From assembly GCA_022571575.1 (NCBI GenBank), contig JACZXN010000078.1, positions 1 through 7,257 of the forward strand: 7,257 bases of DNA, in the 5' to 3' direction. The position numbers and the translations under genes are program-made. The notes beneath the pieces are model-generated. The model searched no databases, was not told the DNA's origin, and saw only the letters and a list, made by a program, of their open reading frames with translations. This document shows positions 5,218 to 7,257 of this stretch, piece after piece. The stretch is from Chloroflexota bacterium (GTDB taxonomy: Bacteria; Chloroflexota; Dehalococcoidia; UBA3495). Position 1 is the first letter of the stretch. Each line of letters opens with the position of its first letter.

Positions 5218-6372
5218 TCAGTCTTCTTGGATGGCCCGGAGTTGGGTCGACGAGATGTCCTCCCGGAACTGGTCTTCGGGCAGGCCGCTGAACAATGGCT
5301 CGAAACCCTGGGGAACCGGTACGTCTTTCAGGGTTTTGAACGTCCCCTGGTCTTCCCGGCCCGCCACCAAGAACCTGGTCCCACCGGCCAACATCTCCGC
5401 CAACGCAATCATCATGGCGTCACGGTCACCGCCGTCATCGCCGTAATAACGGGAGGCCACCAGGCGGACCGCGGTGTCCCAGCCCACCACAAAGGTCCGC
5501 CCCGGAAATAGCCGGGCCTTCTTGAAGAAGGTCTCGGCCCTGGTGAGCACCACGGTCTCGTCATCCGTGAACTGGGCCAGCCTTTTCAGGACCTCCTCCT
5601 CTTCCAGGACCGGCTTGTCCACGTTGGTCACCGACAGTTCGAAGCCCACTTCGGTCCCCAATATATCTTTCGCCGCTTGAGCCAGACCGCGGTGACCCTG
5701 GTGCACCGGGCTGAAGGAGCCGGGCAGCAACGCGGCAGGGGCCGTTCCTTCGACCTCCAATGGGTCCGAACCGCCGCCGCGAGCCACCACCCAGTCCGCT
5801 TCTCCGGAGAGTAGTTGGGCCAATGGCGAAGGGTGCTCTGTTCGCTCGATCTGAAGCGAATCGCCGGGGGTCAGGCCCAGATCGACATCTGAATCCAGGC
5901 CCGAGAGCAGCATGAGGGCGTGGACCAAGAGGCGGCTGACCATCTCCTCCTCGCCGGCCCGGTCCCGCAGGCCCTTGTGCAGGCGCAGCGAGTACAGGGT
6001 GTTGGAGCGTTGGTCCCAGGCGGACACAAAGGCGCGGTGCTCGCCGCGTTTGGGCCGGTCGGTGGCGATGGTGGCGGCGCAGGCCAGTCCCACCGGGGGC
6101 GAGTTGTCTTCAAGTTGCAGCTTGGCCTTGCGGAAGGCGGCCCTGGCCATGTCCCTGGCGGTCTGGGCCGATGCCGACTGTTCCGGCTGGGAGCCCAAGA
6201 AAGCGCTCATGGACTCGCGGCCGTAGGGCACCAGGGCCTCCAGGATGGTGCGGGAGGCGCCGGCCACTCCCAGCAGCCAGGCCACCGCCTGGGTGCCCGC
6301 GCCGGAGACGGCCACCACGGCCTTGTGGGGGGTGGCGTGTATCTTCTCTATGTGTGGACGGATGTCTTCCAT
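5218..6372 (-). CDS. CinA/PncC-like domain fused to NadD-type nucleotidyltransferase
   Basis: A 384-residue soluble protein with two domains. Residues 17-165 resemble the CinA C-terminal (PncC, NMN deamidase) fold: HKAVVAVSGAGTQAVAWLL, then GASRTILEALVPYG at 38-51, then a helix (ARDMARAAF) and ACAATIATDRPKRGEHRAF. The family's AESCTGG active-site stretch is AVSGAGT here (21-27): the Ser can be aligned but the following Cys and Thr are lost, so deamidase activity is doubtful. Residues 214-380 are a cytidylyltransferase-like nucleotidyltransferase domain, with GSFSPVHQGH at 218-227 (the H-x-G-H motif), FVVGWDTAVRL at 294-304 and ISSTQLR at 373-379 (the ISST-x-x-R motif). This domain joins a nucleotide to a phosphorylated substrate, as in NMN adenylyltransferases; the substrate cannot be read from sequence. 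The gene ends 164 bases before nuoA, and the nuo promoter lies between. The ATG has no clear ribosome site; an in-frame TAG lies 12 codons upstream. Confidence 0.85.
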   Translation of the reverse strand: MEDIRPHIEKIHATPHKAVVAVSGAGTQAVAWLLGVAGASRTILEALVPYGRESMSAFLGSQPEQSASAQTARDMARAAFRKAKLQLEDNSPPVGLACAATIATDRPKRGEHRAFVSAWDQRSNTLYSLRLHKGLRDRAGEEEMVSRLLVHALMLLSGLDSDVDLGLTPGDSLQIERTEHPSPLAQLLSGEADWVVARGGGSDPLEVEGTAPAALLPGSFSPVHQGHRGLAQAAKDILGTEVGFELSVTNVDKPVLEEEEVLKRLAQFTDDETVVLTRAETFFKKARLFPGRTFVVGWDTAVRLVASRYYGDDGGDRDAMMIALAEMLAGGTRFLVAGREDQGTFKTLKDVPVPQGFEPLFSGLPEDQFREDISSTQLRAIQED

Positions 6373-6388
6373 GTTGTTGGTTGGCGCA

Positions 6389-6428
6389 GGGGGTACGCCC
6401 CCATCCTAACCTTCCCCCGGAGGATTAG
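6389..6428. repeat. Pair of adjacent palindromes, possible dispersed intergenic repeat
   Basis: Two inverted repeats fill most of the 52-base gap between the flavin reductase-like gene and the CinA-like gene. The first is GGGGG-TACG-CCCCC (6389-6402). The second runs from 6406 to 6428, CTAACCTTCC then CCCGG then AGGATTAG, and pairs imperfectly; it includes the TAA stop of the upstream gene. Read on the plus strand, the unit CCCCCATCCTAACCTTCCCC resembles, from memory, a class of palindromic repeats scattered between genes in several bacterial groups. There is no T-run, so it is not a standard intrinsic terminator, though the stems could slow polymerase or protect the message. Confidence 0.45.
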
Positions 6429-7027
6429 ACCTTGTTTCTTGGCTGCCACGGCTTGTGGCTGATATCGTCCATGGTGGCGCGGGAGGTTGCGGTCTCGGAG
6501 GACTGTTTCTCGTTCCAGCGGGCCATCCACTCCGGCGGGAGTTGCCGGCGGGCGTCCCGCCACCAAAGCGGGTCGCCCTGGGCCAGGGTCTTGCCGTCCA
6601 GAACATCGGCCAGGAAGCAGGTCATATCGCCGCCGTCCATGGCGTTGATCACCCGGCAATCAAGAAATCCCCAACATTCCTCCAACACCGGGCTGCCCGA
6701 TGACTTTTCCCCATAGACCACCCCCGAAAGCTTGTCCCGGTCCCGGCCCGACACCATGCCGAAGTCGGATATTAACTGGAGTTGGTCTTCTTTCAAAAAG
6801 TTCAGGGCAAACGCGCCACTCCGGTAGATCATGTCGTGGCTGAAGTTGCTCTTGTAGATCTGCACCGCAACCCGGGGCTTGGTGGGGACGATGGACGCCG
6901 CGCCGATGGCCACGGCAATCTGAACGTTCCGCCTACCCTGCCAGGCGCAAGAGACCGCGGCCAGAGGCGACCACAGGTGGGTCATGATGGCCTGGACGCT
7001 GCGCTGATCCGTGCTGCTCTGGTCCAT
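6425..7027 (-). CDS. Flavin reductase-like, FMN-binding split-barrel protein
   Basis: A 200-residue protein of the flavin reductase-like domain family, which binds FMN or FAD in a split barrel and, in studied members, reduces flavin with NAD(P)H or acts as an oxygenase partner. Matching features are the strand PRVAVQIYKSNFSHDMI at 51-67, RSGAFALNFLKEDQ at 69-82, then the characteristic FGMVSGRDRDKL at 89-100, and LEECWGFLDCRVINAMDGGD at 115-134. From about residue 150 there is a Trp-rich extension (LWWRDARRQLPPEW) and a polar tail. I cannot name the substrate. The ATG is chosen because an in-frame TAG lies 17 codons upstream with no ATG, GTG or TTG between; a GAGG lies ten bases before it. 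Met15 is an alternative start. The gaps to both neighbours are 52 bases, so co-transcription is possible but not shown. Confidence 0.86.
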   Translation of the reverse strand: MDQSSTDQRSVQAIMTHLWSPLAAVSCAWQGRRNVQIAVAIGAASIVPTKPRVAVQIYKSNFSHDMIYRSGAFALNFLKEDQLQLISDFGMVSGRDRDKLSGVVYGEKSSGSPVLEECWGFLDCRVINAMDGGDMTCFLADVLDGKTLAQGDPLWWRDARRQLPPEWMARWNEKQSSETATSRATMDDISHKPWQPRNKV

Positions 7028-7079
7028 TAAATCTTGGCCTCTAAACCTTGACCTCAGGCCCGATTGTTCCGAGGCCTAT

Positions 7080-7257
7080 TTACCAGTCGGGGGAGTGGTC
7101 TTCGGCGTTGTTGTTGGTCAGCCGCCGCTGTTCCGACCCGTCGGCGTTCATCACGAAGATCCCCCCCGGGCCGTACAGGTGGGAGACAAAGGCGATGCGT
7201 TTGCCGTCGGGGGACCATACCGGGGTCAAGTCGTCGGCCTCGTTACTGGTCAGACGG
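7080..7257 (-). CDS. TolB-like (PD40) beta-propeller protein, C-terminal part
   Basis: The open frame enters at the window edge and ends with TAA at 7080-7082, so only the last 58 complete codons are present. They read as propeller repeats of the WD40-like PD40/TolB type: RLTSNEADDLTPVWSPDGKR, then IAFVSHLYGPGGIFVMNADG, then SEQRRLTNNNAEDHSPDW. The pattern LT-x(4-6)-D-x-x-P-x-WSPDGK-x-IAF followed by I-x-VMNADG is typical. Such proteins are usually secreted or periplasmic binding or scaffold proteins, but the N-terminus, and thus any signal peptide, lies outside. The frame stops just after PDW, at the point where another WSPDG blade would begin, which fits a propeller whose last blade is closed by the N-terminus. 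It may equally be a shortened copy. Confidence 0.8.
   Translation of the reverse strand, partial: RLTSNEADDLTPVWSPDGKRIAFVSHLYGPGGIFVMNADGSEQRRLTNNNAEDHSPDW

Noticed and set aside
5041..5511. Plus-strand open frame crossing the nuoA promoter region
   Set aside because: It overlaps two well-supported minus-strand ends and the promoter, and its product shows no family resemblance.
6348..6659. Minus-strand 103-codon frame bridging the flavin reductase-like and CinA-like genes
   Set aside because: It lies in a different frame across both real genes, is Arg/Pro-rich, and would include the palindromic repeat; a shadow frame.
7028..7079. Inverted repeat GGCCTC/GAGGCC in the gap after the propeller gene
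   Set aside because: Arms are six bases with a separation of over 30 bases and no T-run; in this base composition it may be chance.

Overview
The window is about 60% GC. Every gene I can support lies on the minus strand, so the window is read from 7257 down to 1. The core is the first part of a respiratory complex I operon, nuoA-nuoB-nuoC-(two small HicB-like genes)-nuoD-nuoH-nuoI. It continues past position 1, where nuoJ would normally follow. Adjacent genes overlap or are separated by at most 6 bases, so they are almost certainly one transcript. NuoD runs straight into NuoH, without the NADH-oxidising genes nuoE, nuoF and nuoG. This is the layout of the 11-subunit complex I found in several bacterial and archaeal groups. 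NuoH and NuoB sequence features, this gene order and the neighbouring genes suggest a Chloroflexota bacterium, perhaps Dehalococcoidia or SAR202-like. That assignment is from recollection of families, not a search, and is tentative.

Region 7257-6373: the 3' end of a TolB-like (PD40) beta-propeller protein, then a flavin reductase-like FMN-binding protein, then a 52-base gap with two inverted repeats that resemble a dispersed intergenic palindrome. Region 6372-5218: a two-domain protein with an N-terminal CinA/PncC-like fold and a C-terminal NadD-type nucleotidyltransferase domain. It is probably linked to pyridine or other nucleotide metabolism. Region 5217-5054: the only substantial intergenic region (164 bases). 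It has a near-consensus sigma-70-type promoter (TTGACA, 18-base spacer, TATATT) facing nuoA, and a leader hairpin followed by a T-run just before nuoA.

Region 5053-19: the complex I genes. NuoB, NuoC, NuoD and NuoI form the connecting, quinone-reducing part of the peripheral arm, with cluster N2 in NuoB and two 4Fe-4S clusters in NuoI. NuoA and NuoH are membrane subunits at the quinone-site end of the membrane arm. Set between nuoC and nuoD are two small genes (89 and 119 codons). They align to each other without gaps over 71 residues with 20 identities, so they look like an old tandem duplication of a HicB-like protein. No HicA toxin is present. This pair is the most unusual feature here and may mark an unstudied regulatory or assembly factor of this type of complex I.
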